Assembly (NCBI GenBank): GCA_022316685.1
Contig: JAKJHU010000062.1
Coordinates: 1-64,000, forward strand
Reading direction: 5' to 3'
From: Progne subis subis
Lineage: Eukaryota; Chordata; Aves; Passeriformes; Hirundinidae
DNA: 64,000 nt
Shown here: positions 46,301 to 57,627 of the stretch, in pieces
Layout of the letters: every line of letters begins with the position of its first letter
Numbering within the stretch: position 1 is the first letter of the stretch
Made by a program: the position numbers and the translations under genes
The notes under the pieces: model-generated
What the model was told of the DNA's origin: nothing
Seen by the model: the letters and a program-made list of their open reading frames with translations, nothing else
Databases searched by the model: none

Positions 46301-48867
46301 TGGCTTTAGCAGAACAACATGGTAAAGCACACATTCTGCTTCAAGGAATTGCCCTGTCTCTGTTAGACCAGGCAAGCTTATTTTTTGGGTTGAAACAAAG
46401 AGCAATCATCAGCAGAAACAGTGCAGAGCAGTTCCCTGCAAATGTTCAGGTTCATAAGTCGCCCAGTGTAGATGAGTAAGATACATGGTCTGTCTTAAAA
46501 CTGATGAAAAGCCTGGTTCTAGTGCAAGATCCACTAACATGAAAGAAAGCATTCCTCAGTTTTCTTTTTGCCACTAATATACCTACAATTATTCTAATAT
46601 ATTTAAGAATTCAACAGAAATATGTTTTACTCTACTTGTCATCCCTGTGCCCAAGCTATGGCTAGAAACATCAGCACATATAAGCATAATGCAGTAATTC
46701 CCTGAGCCTGGTGAAGGTGAATTAAAATTAACCAAATATGGAAAATCAGTTTAACCAGGCATGTGGAACTGTTATGAGTTCTACCAGCACTGATCCATCT
46801 GCAGGCTCTAGCATCATTTCATTCTTTGCCTCCTTTCTGAACAAGCTTGAGTGGAAACTAAAGCATTGTGATTTTATAATTTTTTTTCAAGGAGCTGAAC
46901 TTTCACTTCAGAAGAGCAGCGTTTTTAAAATCGACATTGACCATCACAGTAGTGACGTGTGTGGCACGTGGGGTTCATTGCACCTGGAAGTGAGGTTCTA
47001 CAGGCCTTTGGAAATCCAAGGCTAAATATACACAACAAACTTCATTTAAACACCAGAAAGCACAATGCAACTGTTGGGTTACCCAAATTAGCCATGATTA
47101 GTACTTACTATCCCATGAAGAAATGAGGCATAGCTGATAAAAAGCTTCCCAAAGCCATAGTAAAGCATCCCGCAGCTATTACTTTGGGCCTATGAAGCTT
47201 AGCTCCAAAATAGCTTACAAATGCAATCACCAGCAAGTTGCCTGCAAGGTAATGAACCAGAATTAGTGCCAGGTGTTGTCTCATGCTTCTCTGAGCAGTT
47301 TTCTGCGTGTTAGGGAATATATCCATTACCCATCTCAAAGCTCCCGTCGACGAAACCTGCAGTGGAAGATGTCAGGTCAAACCTTCGCTCAATCTGAGTG
47401 ATGGAGCTTTTCATTATCGTACCAGAAAAGGCTTTGCTGAAGTAGCTGAATGACAGAGCAGCCAGAAATACCTCGGGAAAGATTCAGACAGGAAATGGGA
47501 GGGAGAGGCAGGAAAACTGGTCACTGGGGGATCAAATATATTTAAAACTGTGCGGAGCAATCACCATCATGGCATATATTTGTTACTCAAATTGGGGTGG
47601 CAAAGTTAATCTTAACCCAAGTCACCTTTTGCTTGGGTCACGTGTCCCTTATTTTAGGCCAATTCATAACTGATTCTTTCTTTCAATCAGTGTGGCATCA
47701 AAATAAAGGCTTTATGCAAGTTTTTATGATACATCAGTATGAGGAATGTGGTAGCGACCGACTGAGTTCATCTCTGTGTTATATGATATATTTTGAGATA
47801 TGTATTTTGCCTGTATACCTTATATCTCACAAGGAAAAGCAAATACTCTAAGCAGTTTGGCTGTTGCTTACATCAACACACATTGTGGCTTTGGCAAAGA
47901 AGGATTTATTTGGTAAAATGTTTAAGTTTGTTTAAATATTATCCAACTATTTCTACATAGTCTAAAAAGCAAATAGACCTATTGCTCACTGGGCAAGAGT
48001 TCCAATACAACAGAAACTTGGGTAAATAAAAAAAGTAAATATAGGTTTGGACATTGCAATACTATCTGCTATAAGAAATTATCCAATCTGGGAAGTAAGA
48101 ACTTGAAAATTTGTATATTTATTCTCTTTTTGTCAGGAATGACGAGAAAAATCTCCGAAGTGTAGGGTTTGTCATGACAGGTTCTATATTTCCTGAGCTT
48201 GACCGGCAAAAATTCTGAGAATCACCCTTTGTGCCTTATGCCAGCAGTGCTCTCAGAGGGTTTGGCTGAAATCACAAACTGCTGATCAGCATAAAAACAC
48301 AAACAAAAATTGCTAGGGTTGTTTGGGTTTTAAAATGATGCAATCCTCAGGTCAGCCACAAAACATTTGGTGAAATTTGGTTCATCTCACCTTATTTTGA
48401 CCCTGCAAGAATAGTGGTGTGAGCAACCTCCAGACAAATGTATTGCAGGCACTTAACTGGGGCTGGTTCAAGTCTTCTACTTGAAGTTGCTGCCTCTCTC
48501 TAATGACTAAGAAGGGGATCCACCTACAAGTAACTTGTGAGTAAATTTGGTAGATCATGAATTTTTATTTTCTTTAGAGAAAAGATAAGGTCTGACCATC
48601 CCCTGGGCCTCTGTGTGCATCCAGTTCCACAAAAAATAGGGGGAACAGGAAGGAAGGAATTTGACATGTCACGTCTTGAACAACATTTTTTGACAGGTGA
48701 CAGTGGTAATTCATGGTAATATTGCTAAGGCACCAAACCTTCAATCCAGTGCAAGAGGAAGTCTTCTTGACTGGTGGATTTTTGTTTCCTTCATCATCCA
48801 AAAGCTGGTCAGGTTCTGCTGCCTGATTTGAGTCGTTGACGTTGCAGGGTTTGGTTTCCACTGTCAT
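36967..48867 (-). CDS. SLCO1B3: SLCO1B-type organic anion transporter (OATP1B), 14 coding exons, one frameshift in exon 11
   Basis: Coding exons in transcript order: 48867-48739, 47471-47330, 47241-47109, 45847-45732, 45122-44976, 44858-44760, 43353-43108, 42224-42060, 41593-41398, 40521-40359, 39631-39446, 38433-38369, 38223-38106, 37180-36967. They sum to 2119 nt, one more than a multiple of three. Without the extra base in exon 11 the product would be about 705 residues. The OATP signature [11 protein letters not shown] sits near residues 264-274 and a Kazal-like loop follows exon 9. As read, translation stops after residue 573, losing helices 11-12. Intron 7 has a GC donor. The SLCO1B assignment comes from position between SLCO1C1 and the inverted SLCO1A2. 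Birds may have a single 1B gene, so 1B1 versus 1B3 cannot be decided here. In mammals this subfamily performs hepatic uptake of bile acids and conjugates. Confidence 0.75.
37276..37312. repeat. Poly-A run in SLCO1B intron 13
   Basis: A run of about 35 A bases close to the last exon. Confidence 0.9.
38106..38223 (-). CDS. SLCO1B3: SLCO1B exon 13 (helix 11)
   Basis: This 118-nt exon runs between tccttgcag and aacag|gtaggg. It encodes [20 protein letters not shown] and [13 protein letters not shown]. It is intact and CpG-containing, with no sign of decay. Confidence 0.96.
38369..38433 (-). CDS. SLCO1B3: SLCO1B exon 12
   Basis: This 65-nt exon runs between ttttttcag and gttgg|gtaaga. It encodes [20 protein letters not shown], the conserved loop before helix 11, in the frame expected if exon 11 lacked the extra base. 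Confidence 0.95.
39085..39375 (-). mobile_element. CR1 LINE 3' fragment in SLCO1B intron 11
   Basis: It begins on the plus strand with CATAGAATCACAAAATGGTT, continues GGACACCTGCCACTATCCCA and CTTCCAGGGATGGGGCAGCC, and matches an inverted CR1 3' end. It lies 70 bases below exon 11, in the same orientation as the gene. Confidence 0.9.
39446..39631 (-). pseudogene. SLCO1B3: SLCO1B exon 11 with +1 frameshift and premature stop
   Basis: The exon runs between gtcttccag and tttag|gtgagt and is 186 nt, whereas the phase (0 to 2) requires 3n+2; SLCO1A2 exon 11 is 182. The N-terminal part is normal: [20 protein letters not shown], then helix 10. At the T5 run (plus-strand A5 at 39489-39493) the frame slips. 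The conserved [12 protein letters not shown] ending is readable only in the next frame, and the annotated frame meets TAG as the exon's last codon. This may be a true disabling mutation, an allele, or an assembly error in a homopolymer. Flanking splice sites and all other exons look intact, which favours an error or a recent event. Confidence 0.88.
40359..40521 (-). CDS. SLCO1B3: SLCO1B exon 10 (Kazal-like domain)
   Basis: This exon encodes [20 protein letters not shown] and [17 protein letters not shown], the Kazal-like loop, and ends aaca|gtaaga. The phase-correct acceptor is acttccaag at 40522, which has a weak pyrimidine tract. That makes the exon 163 nt, three fewer than in SLCO1A2. The start is therefore less sure than the body. 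Confidence 0.87.
41398..41593 (-). CDS. SLCO1B3: SLCO1B exon 9 (helices 8-9)
   Basis: This 196-nt exon runs between tctttttcag and gaagg|gtgagt. It encodes [16 protein letters not shown] and [11 protein letters not shown]. Confidence 0.96.
42060..42224 (-). CDS. SLCO1B3: SLCO1B exon 8 (helix 7)
   Basis: This 165-nt exon runs between cctttctttcag and catag|gtgagt. It encodes [20 protein letters not shown] and [19 protein letters not shown]. Confidence 0.96.
43106..43107 (-). other. Non-canonical GC splice donor of SLCO1B intron 7
   Basis: The intron begins GCAAGT on the minus strand and ends at the ordinary AG before exon 8 at 42224. Every other intron in the three genes that I resolved begins with GT. 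AAG|GCAAGT is the near-perfect context needed by GC-AG introns, so this is probably functional. I saw no GT nearby that keeps phase 1. Confidence 0.8.
43108..43353 (-). CDS. SLCO1B3: SLCO1B exon 7 (OATP signature, helix 6, cytoplasmic loop 3)
   Basis: This 246-nt exon starts after tcacttctag. It encodes [20 protein letters not shown], helix 6, then a lysine-rich loop ending KWSVMLK. The only phase-correct end is aaag|gcaagt, a GC donor that fits the strict GC-AG consensus. The 1B-type sequence [12 protein letters not shown] is clear. Confidence 0.92.
43522..43745 (-). mobile_element. CR1 LINE 3' fragment in SLCO1B intron 6
   Basis: Plus-strand TTATAGAATCGTAGATTGGT, AACACTTCCAGGGATGGGAC and TTTGAAGCCATTCCTGTTAG mark an inverted CR1 3' end, more diverged than the other copies. 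Confidence 0.85.
44760..44858 (-). CDS. SLCO1B3: SLCO1B exon 6 (helix 5)
   Basis: This 99-nt exon runs between gtattttcag and atccag|gtaagc. It encodes [20 protein letters not shown] and [11 protein letters not shown]. Confidence 0.96.
44976..45122 (-). CDS. SLCO1B3: SLCO1B exon 5 (helix 4)
   Basis: This 147-nt exon runs between catctgcag and tgtag|gtaatc. It encodes [20 protein letters not shown] and [14 protein letters not shown], a family hallmark. Confidence 0.96.
45732..45847 (-). CDS. SLCO1B3: SLCO1B exon 4 (variable extracellular loop 2)
   Basis: This 116-nt exon runs between tgtgtttgcag and atcag|gtaggg. It encodes [19 protein letters not shown] and [20 protein letters not shown] with sequons NLT and NGT. 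It keeps the phase between exons 3 and 5. It is 15 nt shorter than exon 4 of the SLCO1A2 gene. Confidence 0.88.
45848..47108 (-). other. SLCO1B intron 3, no features
   Basis: AT-rich unique sequence. Open frames at 45936-46334 (minus) and 46738-47025 (plus) carry no OATP or other recognisable motif. Confidence 0.5.
47109..47241 (-). CDS. SLCO1B3: SLCO1B exon 3 (helices 2-3)
   Basis: This 133-nt exon runs between ccttgcag and gggata|gtaagt. It encodes [20 protein letters not shown] and AMPHFFMGY, the conserved OATP block. Confidence 0.96.
47330..47471 (-). CDS. SLCO1B3: SLCO1B exon 2 (helix 1)
   Basis: This 142-nt exon has a strong pyrimidine tract and an acceptor ending cccgag. It encodes [20 protein letters not shown] and [20 protein letters not shown]. 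The donor is gatgg|gtaatg. Confidence 0.95.
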
Positions 48868-48890
48868 GACGGATTTCTTTACTGAGTGAT
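48739..48890 (-). CDS. SLCO1B3: SLCO1B exon 1 (CDS 48867-48739)
   Basis: An acceptor (tttctcctgagttcag) ends at 48891, giving about 23 nt of 5' UTR before the ATG at 48867. The exon encodes [19 protein letters not shown]... through SSCTGLK (43 residues) and ends aag|gtttgg in phase 0. The reading frame is open further upstream to an ATG at 49041, but the acceptor and family N-terminal length favour the 48867 start. Confidence 0.75.
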
Positions 48891-49357
48891 CTGAACTCAG
48901 GAGAAAACAGTAATAAATACAAAAGCACATATGCCAAAATAGAGTTGTTTTAGGACCTCTCTGATGAATTTGTTTAAATTCTGAAGTATCTAGTTTTGAC
49001 ACTTTTTTTTTCTTTTCAAGATACATGAGCACCGCCCCCATTCTACCTTGTCCTGTCTTTTAATGCTAAAAAGGCAATTTTGTACAGAGGAGTAAGAGAA
49101 AAAGTCTCTGCACAAAAATACACTACAAGGGTCAACAAAGCAGTAGTGCTGAAGCACAGGGAGTCCTAAGAAGCTCTAAATTTGCAGGCCACGTGTCTTA
49201 CAACTCAGTCATTGGTTTGGTAAAATCTGTAACAACACTGTGCCAATCCAATTTATTCCTTTACACTGCCTTGTTGGAAACAATTCTTAGTGACAAAATA
49301 ATTTATTATTTCAACTATTATTTCAATTATTTCAACCTCCTGTAAGGTTATTACATG

Positions 49358-49390
<33 letters not shown>

Positions 49391-49391
49391 C
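49358..49391. repeat. Poly-T run
   Basis: More than 30 consecutive T bases upstream of SLCO1B exon 1. Confidence 0.9.
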
Positions 49392-52300
49392 TTCTTGCAA
49401 TAATATGCAAGGGTATTCCTGATCTCTTTCTGTTTGCAGAGTGCTGTCTATTTGCCCAGATACTTGAAATGATCCACAACTCAGCAGCTCAGCAGAACTG
49501 CTCTAGTTCCCTCAGGAACTTCTGGAGCCATAGACAATGATACATCCTCTGTCACATGTTTTACTGTTGAAAGCCTTGTTTTGTTATTAAGTTGCATTTT
49601 GCTTTATTGCAATGATTAGTTCAATACTTCATCTTTTTCTCTCAGCTTTTTAAAGCTCTGTATCTCAGAGATGGATAACAACTAAAAAGGACACTTCAGA
49701 GAAAAGCTGTAAAGGAAGTCTATATATCTGTTTGCAAAGTTTATTTAAAGAATGAAAACACTTGCCTGTTGGTGCAACTCCCACTACAATCAGAACAGAT
49801 TTCTCAAGGATGATCCAGAAGATCCACTGCAGAGCCCCTCAGGAAAAAATGGGTCACTTGAAACAAGCCATCTTCAGATCTGCAGACAGGAGTATTGCAT
49901 ATTCTATTAGAGTATTGAAATTAATGCCCCCAAGTCAGAACTCAGAAATCACAGCTCACATGATCTGTTTCACCTTCCACAATACTCTCCTCATTTGAGA
50001 AAAGGGTGAAAAAGAGAGAGAGGGGGAACAAATCACACAAAGAGAGGTTTTATATGCTTGAATGCAGCTGAAAAAAGTTGGATGAACTTTTCCTATGCTG
50101 GAAAAGGTCCATCTGCTTTCCCACTGCTAATATCTACTTCCCAAACTCTTTTGTGGCTATGCTGTCACTCTGGGTCAGCACGCATATCAGGACAAAAAAT
50201 ATTAGCTTCTCCTTCCCCTTGGCTACAGCAGATAGGAACAGGAAGTAGGGAAAGGGATTTCTCCAAGACTGCACAGCTATGAACAAAAAAATGTTTTGAA
50301 ATAAAATTCCTGGCGTTCAGGAGAAGTTAGTACACAAATACCTTTGAGCATCTGGTCCTCTGAAATCCACCTGTCTTTGTGTATCCTGAAGATACAAACT
50401 TCTCCTCGTAATTATGATACACTGATGACCACAATAATATGCTGGGGAAGCATATCATTGTAGGTCACAGGACTAGAAAAATGGCCTTTTTTTTGAGAAT
50501 TTAAAGGTACAACATGAATTAGTATCTGCAGACAGTGTCTCCTCCCACCCTCAGATGACCCTGACCTACACAGATATCAACTGGAGATGGACTAGGTGAG
50601 GGCTGGGGAAATTCCAGGCCACAAGAGCATTAGAAAAAAAGGTAAAAGGTCAATTCACAACTGATGACAACAATGCTGAGCCTGATAATTTTAAGTATTG
50701 ATAAAGTTGTTATTTTAGATTTTTCTCATTAGCAAGTTTTTTTCGATGTTTAATAAATCAAGGGTCTGGTTAAAAATATGAAGTAAGAAAGCAAAAGTAT
50801 GAAGCTTTCTGCACCAAACGTGCCCTTACACTAATATGCGTTCTCTAAAACTACCATTCTTTGCCTGCACAAGCCTCTCTTCTGTAATAGTTATCTGAGA
50901 CAGTTGCATTTGCAGAAAGACAAGATTAGGCAGTGTATTGGTATTTTTTAGGTAGTCAATCAACCTAAACAAAAATTAATCCATCTTTCTTCCTAGGAGA
51001 AAAAAAAAACAAACCTCTTCCCAAAGAAACAAGCAAAAAGAAATCTACTAAAAAATTCCGAGAGGTACAGACAAGATGAAATTTAACTCTCAGCTCACTT
51101 TTTGGAACATTCGACAAATTCACTTGATTTTATGCTCAGTACAATCTCTTCTGAGAAACACTTTGGGTGGTGGAAAAATCAAGGCTCTTAACTAATAATC
51201 AGCGTGCATCGTTTGTGCTGCTGGGAGCTGACAGCTTCCTCGACACCGTGGGAAATCATGCAGCAACTTGCAATTCAACGGCAGAGCGAATGCAGCCAGC
51301 CTTGCAAAGGACAGATTTCTTCAGTGCTTCAGGGGACATAATATTATAGGGGTCCTGGCCTAACTCTGGGCTTGTTCAGTAGTTCTATTTCTTATTGGAT
51401 ATTAAAAAAAAACCACAACCAGCTTTGTTTTATACCCCCTAATTATATGCAAATTATAATGAATAAGAACATCAACTAAAAAACCTCCACATGAATAACA
51501 GGTAACAAGTTTACAAAGGCCATGACAACAGTTTGCTGCAGGCTTTGTAGGATCTCATAAAAGAAAAATATTGTGAAGTTTGAGGGCTCTTAAGAATTCA
51601 GCAAGGACACTATTAAGTCTTTGGGCTGATTGCCACCACAGTTGCACTCTCAGAGACTGTGACATCACCCAGTAGAAGAGCAAATCATAAAACAAAAGCC
51701 ACATTTCCCCCAGTAGTTTATGGAACTGCAATGTTCTACAATAACTGCAGCGCTGCTTGTCGTACTGATTTTTAAATACAATCATAACAAGACCCTTTTA
51801 AGTTCACCTGATATGAAAAATGAGTATCACAGAGCTGTGCAGACCTCAATGGTGCTTGCATTGCTCGGGACATGCAGTGCTTACAGAGACACACACAATG
51901 CACGATGCCATCGCTGAAGCACTGACACTCACCAGGGCTGTTAACTGGTGCCACCAATGATAGCAAAATTATAGCAAAACTGCAACTGCAAACTACACAG
52001 GTCATGTTCGACAGCTGCCAACACTAACGGCAACATTTTAAAGTTAAGACAAACAGAATACTGAAGAGGCTCCTACCTGGGTTCTGCATCCACAACAAAA
52101 GGTTTTCTACTACCACACAAATGCTCAAAAGTCAGAGAATTCTCTCCTTAAGCAAAGATCTGCTGGTATGTGGTGGAAGAATCATTAACTTCCAACCCAA
52201 ACCAACATTTTAACCTTGTCTCCTCCCCGTTCTGCCCTCTGTTGAAGGTCCCAAAATCCATGTTTATCCACAGCGGCCAAAAGTTAATTAGGAAGAAGAT

Positions 52301-52919
52301 GTGTAAGCGTGTTCCTTTTGTATATTCTTGTGAAGCCTCTTTCCCCCCCCGAAATTGTCTAGATTATAGTGGTCCACACCTTCCTGCTGTTTAAAAATAT
52401 GGTGTCCCCACTTTATAAATATTGCTGTTTCCAATGCATTTTGTTATGAAGTTTTATTTTTCATAGTCTATGGCTAAAGTCTATTCACCTCAGATCTGCT
52501 AGAGCCAGACAAGAACTTGCAGGAAGAGAAAACACAGTGCCTTGGATATATGGAACAAAGGGGGTGTTCAGGAATCATTCATGCTTAGAAGATTGTTGAG
52601 ATTTATAGTTTATTAACAGCAAAGGCAGGTGAAATATGGAAGTATATTAGGGGTATGTGTACTTTGGAGCAGCTCTTTATCACTTACAACCCTAGTTCAA
52701 GGAAACTGGAACAGGTTTACTTGATTGTGCCCCTGCTCTGCATTCTGCCTGATTCCTGAGAGTAATTGTACTTAAAAGAGAAGTTATTCTTGAGGCAGGT
52801 GAGATATGACCACTGTCTGCCCAGATGTTACACCAAAATATTCCATTCCTGGTAGTTCCCGCCCCCTTCCCTGCCACCACTTTCACCACATCACCAGCCA
52901 TTTCCTCTTAGAAGTCAAC

Positions 52920-53100
52920 CAGCTTATTCAGAACTTGATGTACCCTTGATAAATCCATGCTGGCTGTTCCAAATCACCAGTGCAATGTGTCCAGTAATGG
53001 CTTTGCTCTATAACCTTCCATAAACTTCTGCCGCCCTTTCATTGATTCATTTTGGCTGTAATGTTTTGTGCAGAACCATTTTTATTTTCCCATGACTAAG
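52920..53100 (-). mobile_element. Possible diverged CR1 fragment
   Basis: Plus-strand CCTTGATAAATCCATGCTGG followed by CTGTTCC...ATCACC resembles an inverted internal CR1 ORF2 segment. The match fades after about 100 bases and no 3' end is present. Confidence 0.4.
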
Positions 53101-54128
53101 TGATCAATAACATAGTCAAGGGGGACCTCATTCATCATTGCAGAGAAAAACCACGGTCTTAGGTTATGACTGCATCCATTATATTTAAGTCTGAATGAAA
53201 AAAAACCCTGGAACAACCAACATTGCCATCACTGCAGTTTTTCTAAGAGTGTTGTCCTCACAGTCAGAGCGTTACTTAGCATTAAACACATGCAAGAGAT
53301 AGAAATTCATGGTCCTGTGACAGATGTGGGCCTCTTTTTTTCAGAGTTAGTGATCCTTCATGTCCTGTTGTGGCATAAAATATCAACTACATGCTTCCAG
53401 CAGGTTTCTTATACCATGACTGACATCTTCCAGTCACAAGACAAGAGTCTTGGCCTCTGTTTCTTGCTCTTTATTGCAGGCTACCACACCATGCTGCTAC
53501 TCTGTACTGCTGGTGCTCCACCAAGGGCACAGACACACACACTTGTGTCTTCAACCTCCTCCAAAAGCATGTCACAAGCTCCACTCTTAAGCTCTGTGTT
53601 AAGCGACTGTGTCAAGAAAAGTATTCCCTGTTGTTTTACGAAGTTTTATGGTGGAGCTTTGCACTCCCAAGCTTCCATTTTCAGGTTGTCTTTGGATGCA
53701 TTAGCAGACCTGCCCAAGTGAGGTTTTTGCCTTTTAATTCTAAACATCTGAAGAGGGATGGAGCTAAAATTACTCTGTTACTTTGGAGTAGTAGAACATG
53801 TAGAAAAAGGTGCTACTTTCTTTTTCGTATGAGGGAAACAGTATTTCTTTGTTTTCATCATTCTGACAAGTGAATACAAATCAGTTTCTCCCTATTTTTT
53901 CCTGGTCCTGCATATGCCATTAATTTACATCTTTCCAGGATTAAAATATCTTTTGTACCTTGCTTTCAGTACGGCTGAGGAAAATTTCTCTGTCTTCAGA
54001 CTGCTGCTATCCAAACTGTCTGTGGAAGCATTCACAATCAAAGCTGACTTCTTGAACCAAGAACTGTTGATTGAAACGACCAGAATGGGAAAATACCGAA
54101 ATCAAATCGAAGACTGTGGTCTCACACC

Positions 54129-54205
54129 TTAAAAAAAAAAAAAAAAAAGACTCATTTCTTTTTCCATCCAAGACCTCCCTCCATTATTACTCACATTTGC
54201 AGGGG

Positions 54206-54251
<46 letters not shown>

Positions 54252-54557
54252 CCCTTAATGAGAACCCTGAGATATCAGTAATTTGTGATTCCTGCTGAGG
54301 TTAAAAGCAGCCCTTACAAAAGCCACAGTAAGTCACCTTTAGCGCAGGAGCTGGTTGCAGACTCCTCCAGGCAGAGGGTGGCAGCAGATCCCACCAGAAG
54401 AAGAGGCTGCCCAGGCAGGATTTGCAGAGGGCAGCAGCAGCAGCAGGGAGCTGCTGGCCAGGCAGAGGCCAACTGGAGTAGGCAGTTTTGATCCAAGCCT
54501 TTCTTATCCTCGGGACACTAATCCCTAGATGCAAAAAAAAAAAAAAAAAAAAAAAAA
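54129..54557. repeat. Three poly-A runs around a CAG-rich segment
   Basis: A runs at about 54129-54148, 54206-54249 and 54533-54557 flank a GC-richer, CAG-containing stretch at 54300-54480. The stretch has no recognisable coding motif. Confidence 0.8.
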
Positions 54558-55420
54558 TCAACGTATTTTAAAATTCAGTTCTTTGTTAACAAACTAAATA
54601 AAAGGCATAGTGTACAGCAAGTGTAAGCAAATGCTCCTGTAGTTAAGATGCTACAGGAACCCCAAGAGGGTGAAAATAGCATTTTCCACAAAAGAGAAGG
54701 ATTCTTTGGTGCTCCTGTCCCAGTGCCTAGTTTCTGTTTGGTGCCGTGGAGCTAACAAGAGAGAAAAGCATGCTGAGAGGCTGATCTGTTGTCTCCATCT
54801 TAGCCAGTGTCTGGGAATTTATCCTTCTACTTCTCAGTGGAGAATTTGCCCTTTAAAAGAACTTGATAATTTCATCATTGATTTCCATCATGCATCTATC
54901 TGGGGAAAAGTAGACCATGATGTTCTCTTTTAACGATTTTTTTTTTTTTTTTTTTTTCTTAAGATACAAAGGGTAGATATTAATGCTGGTTGTACAGCTT
55001 CTCTTTGCATTCAATCTTAATCAGCAGCTTGGACTGGAGTTGTTATTACAGACACAGCACTGAAGTGTAACTCAGTGGCAGGTGAGAGTGCTTAAGCCTT
55101 TTTAGTAGCCCATCCAAATGTGTGCTGCATCACAGAACAGCACAAACAAAAACCATGCTGACTTCAGGTGAAATCCCAGGGCAAGCCCCCTATCACTTTC
55201 ACACGGCCTGAGACATTAACAGAGAGAACAGGACTGAAAAAGTTAATATGGCTCACATAATTGAATTATTTTGTGCTATATACAGAACCACTTCAATAAA
55301 CTGTTATCTGTCTTGTTACACTAGAGCAGATCATTTGCAAGAATGGGTGAGTCTTGATTTTTTTCCTGACAGAAAAATCTATCAGATGTCAGAAACATCC
55401 CAAAGACTGCTGTTCAAGTG

Positions 55421-55422
55421 AA

Positions 55423-55481
<59 letters not shown>

Positions 55482-55511
55482 GAAAGAAAGAAAGAAAGAA
55501 AGAAAAAAAAG
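55421..55511. repeat. (GAAA)n tetranucleotide microsatellite
   Basis: About 20 GAAA units with a single G insertion near 55481. Confidence 0.97.
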
Positions 55512-56557
55512 TATTTATTTCTATTATCGTTTTAGCCTGCTTGATTTACAGACACTGGAAAACAGTCTGCCTGCACAGTTAAATAAACAGATTTTTGCTG
55601 ACTGTATAATGTTATCACAGGCAGGTTATTACTTAAACAGGTTTGTGTTTTTCCACATCCTATTTTAGCAGTGCAAACATCACAGGCTCAACAAGAGGGT
55701 TCAGGCTGTGTACAGCAACCTTTCAAGCTTACCATGCTCAACAGCCATAAGGGAGAGCTTCCAGGCCTGGTCAGCATCCAGCTGTGAGAATGTGCTCCAC
55801 GTGCTCTCCACTAAATCCTTTCCTTATTTACTCTCTTCAAAATTCAATGAACTGTATTAATCTGGGATGAGCTGTTGGTTAACTAACCTCCTGATATTAG
55901 CCACACGTTGCTTAAGTAAGGTCCTTTTAATGAGCGCTTTAAATCACCGTTTAAATTTAAACAGTCCCACATTTAAATTGCCCTCATCATTTTTACAGCA
56001 ATTATGGACTTTTTGTCTTCTAGAGGTTGATTAGCACTGGATGAAGAACAGCCTCATGCAGCATTTACTTAGTGATGCTCCAGGGCACAAAAAAATACAA
56101 GACTGGGTCAGATCTATGATCCCTCTAGGCAACAGCCTTTGGGCTAGATTATTAATAATTATTAATAACGTTTATCTATGTGCAAATATTTTTAAAACAC
56201 CCCTGCAACCTGGCTACTTGCAAGTCTATGCACTTCATAGCTTCTAAAAGTAAGTTTTAGTAATTTTTCTTTTAATATTATGCAGAATTAAGTTGCACGT
56301 TGTGTCATCATCAGTCAAACCAGCCAAAGCGGTGCTGTCAGTGTTTTCTCTCAGATTATACCAGCTGTGCTGTTATTTCAAAATATTGCAGTAGTGGTTT
56401 CATACAGCAGTCTTACTCATTATTTTGAGCATTTCAAGGAAGCAATTTATAATTATTCAGCTTGTTTATTCTTTTTGAGATATCCACACCCCTTGCTCTC
56501 TGTTTGTTTGGTAATTCCCTCAGATGCTGAGATGCTGGGATGGCATGAGCCCCATAG

Positions 56558-56558
<1 letters not shown>

Positions 56559-56598
<40 letters not shown>

Positions 56599-56600
56599 CT
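56559..56600. repeat. (TA)n microsatellite
   Basis: About 16 uninterrupted TA units followed by ATATATA. Confidence 0.95.
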
Positions 56601-57627
56601 ATATAAAATATGTTGTTCCCTCAGTCTTCCAGTCTCACTATTTCACCTTCTTTATCTGTTAGAAGTTCTTGAAAATTCCCTTGAAAATGATGTGCTTATA
56701 ACTAAGACAAACTATTTCATTTGAGAAATGGCTTTTTTGCTGGGAGGTCAGAGAGGAAACGTTCCTTTGGCTCACGTGCCCCAGGCCTGGCTGCACATCC
56801 CATTATTCACCCCAGCCTCGTCCTGCATGTGACAGCTGGGGACCTTGCTATAATATCCCACCTTTTACATGGCACACAGCCCTTGGGCGCTACTTAACAA
56901 GGGTGTGAGTCCCACTCTGGCCTCTAAGGCTGATAGCAAAGGCCGGGAAATCACCTCAGCTAATTCTTTTAACAATCTCACCTTCAAAAAGGAAAGGCGT
57001 TTGCTTCTCTGCAGCCTCTTGGCTGTGGTTTAGTATCTCTAACTCTAAAAAGAAAAGAAAAGATCCAGATTTGTTGACCTTTGTGAGACAGCACCTGTTG
57101 TAGATATAGTTTAGGATGAAGAATTCTGGTAGGAAGACTCTGACAGATCCAAATGTCCTAGTGCTGAGATAATTTTTTCAAGTATTATAGCAAGTCCAGA
57201 ACATGTATCTGTAGTCAGACACTCATCCATGCATCCATGTTACTACTTAGAGTACTAAAATATAGTTGAAGACTTGAAAATAGTTCAAAGTGGGAATGGT
57301 TTATATCTGCCTGTTAACTTACAGGATTATTATTGCTGAAGGATGGGAGGAGAAAAAACGCACATTTTCAAAACATAATGCAAATAAGTGTTACTGAAAC
57401 AAATTATTTTCCCAAATTCCCATGTGTAAAGAAAATGGATTATGGAAGGAAAGCCCATATTTTAAAGAATTATTCACTAAGTTAATATAATATAATAAGG
57501 TAATATAATAACACTAAGACTTAATTTATAACCATAAGACATAACCCATGAAGCTGATTTTATCTGTCCTTGTTTCTTTCTGAACTGGAGTACAATATGT
57601 TTCTCTCTCTTAATTTCTTTATTTGTC

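Noticed and set aside
48574..49041. 155-codon minus-strand open frame as a separate gene
   Set aside because: Its middle is SLCO1B exon 1. The ends are intron and upstream sequence left open by chance.
53290..53721. 143-codon plus-strand open frame
   Set aside because: No recognisable domain, no splice partners and low-complexity CA content near its middle. Treated as chance.
55354..55668. Lys/Glu/Arg repeat protein
   Set aside because: It is the translation of the GAAA microsatellite.
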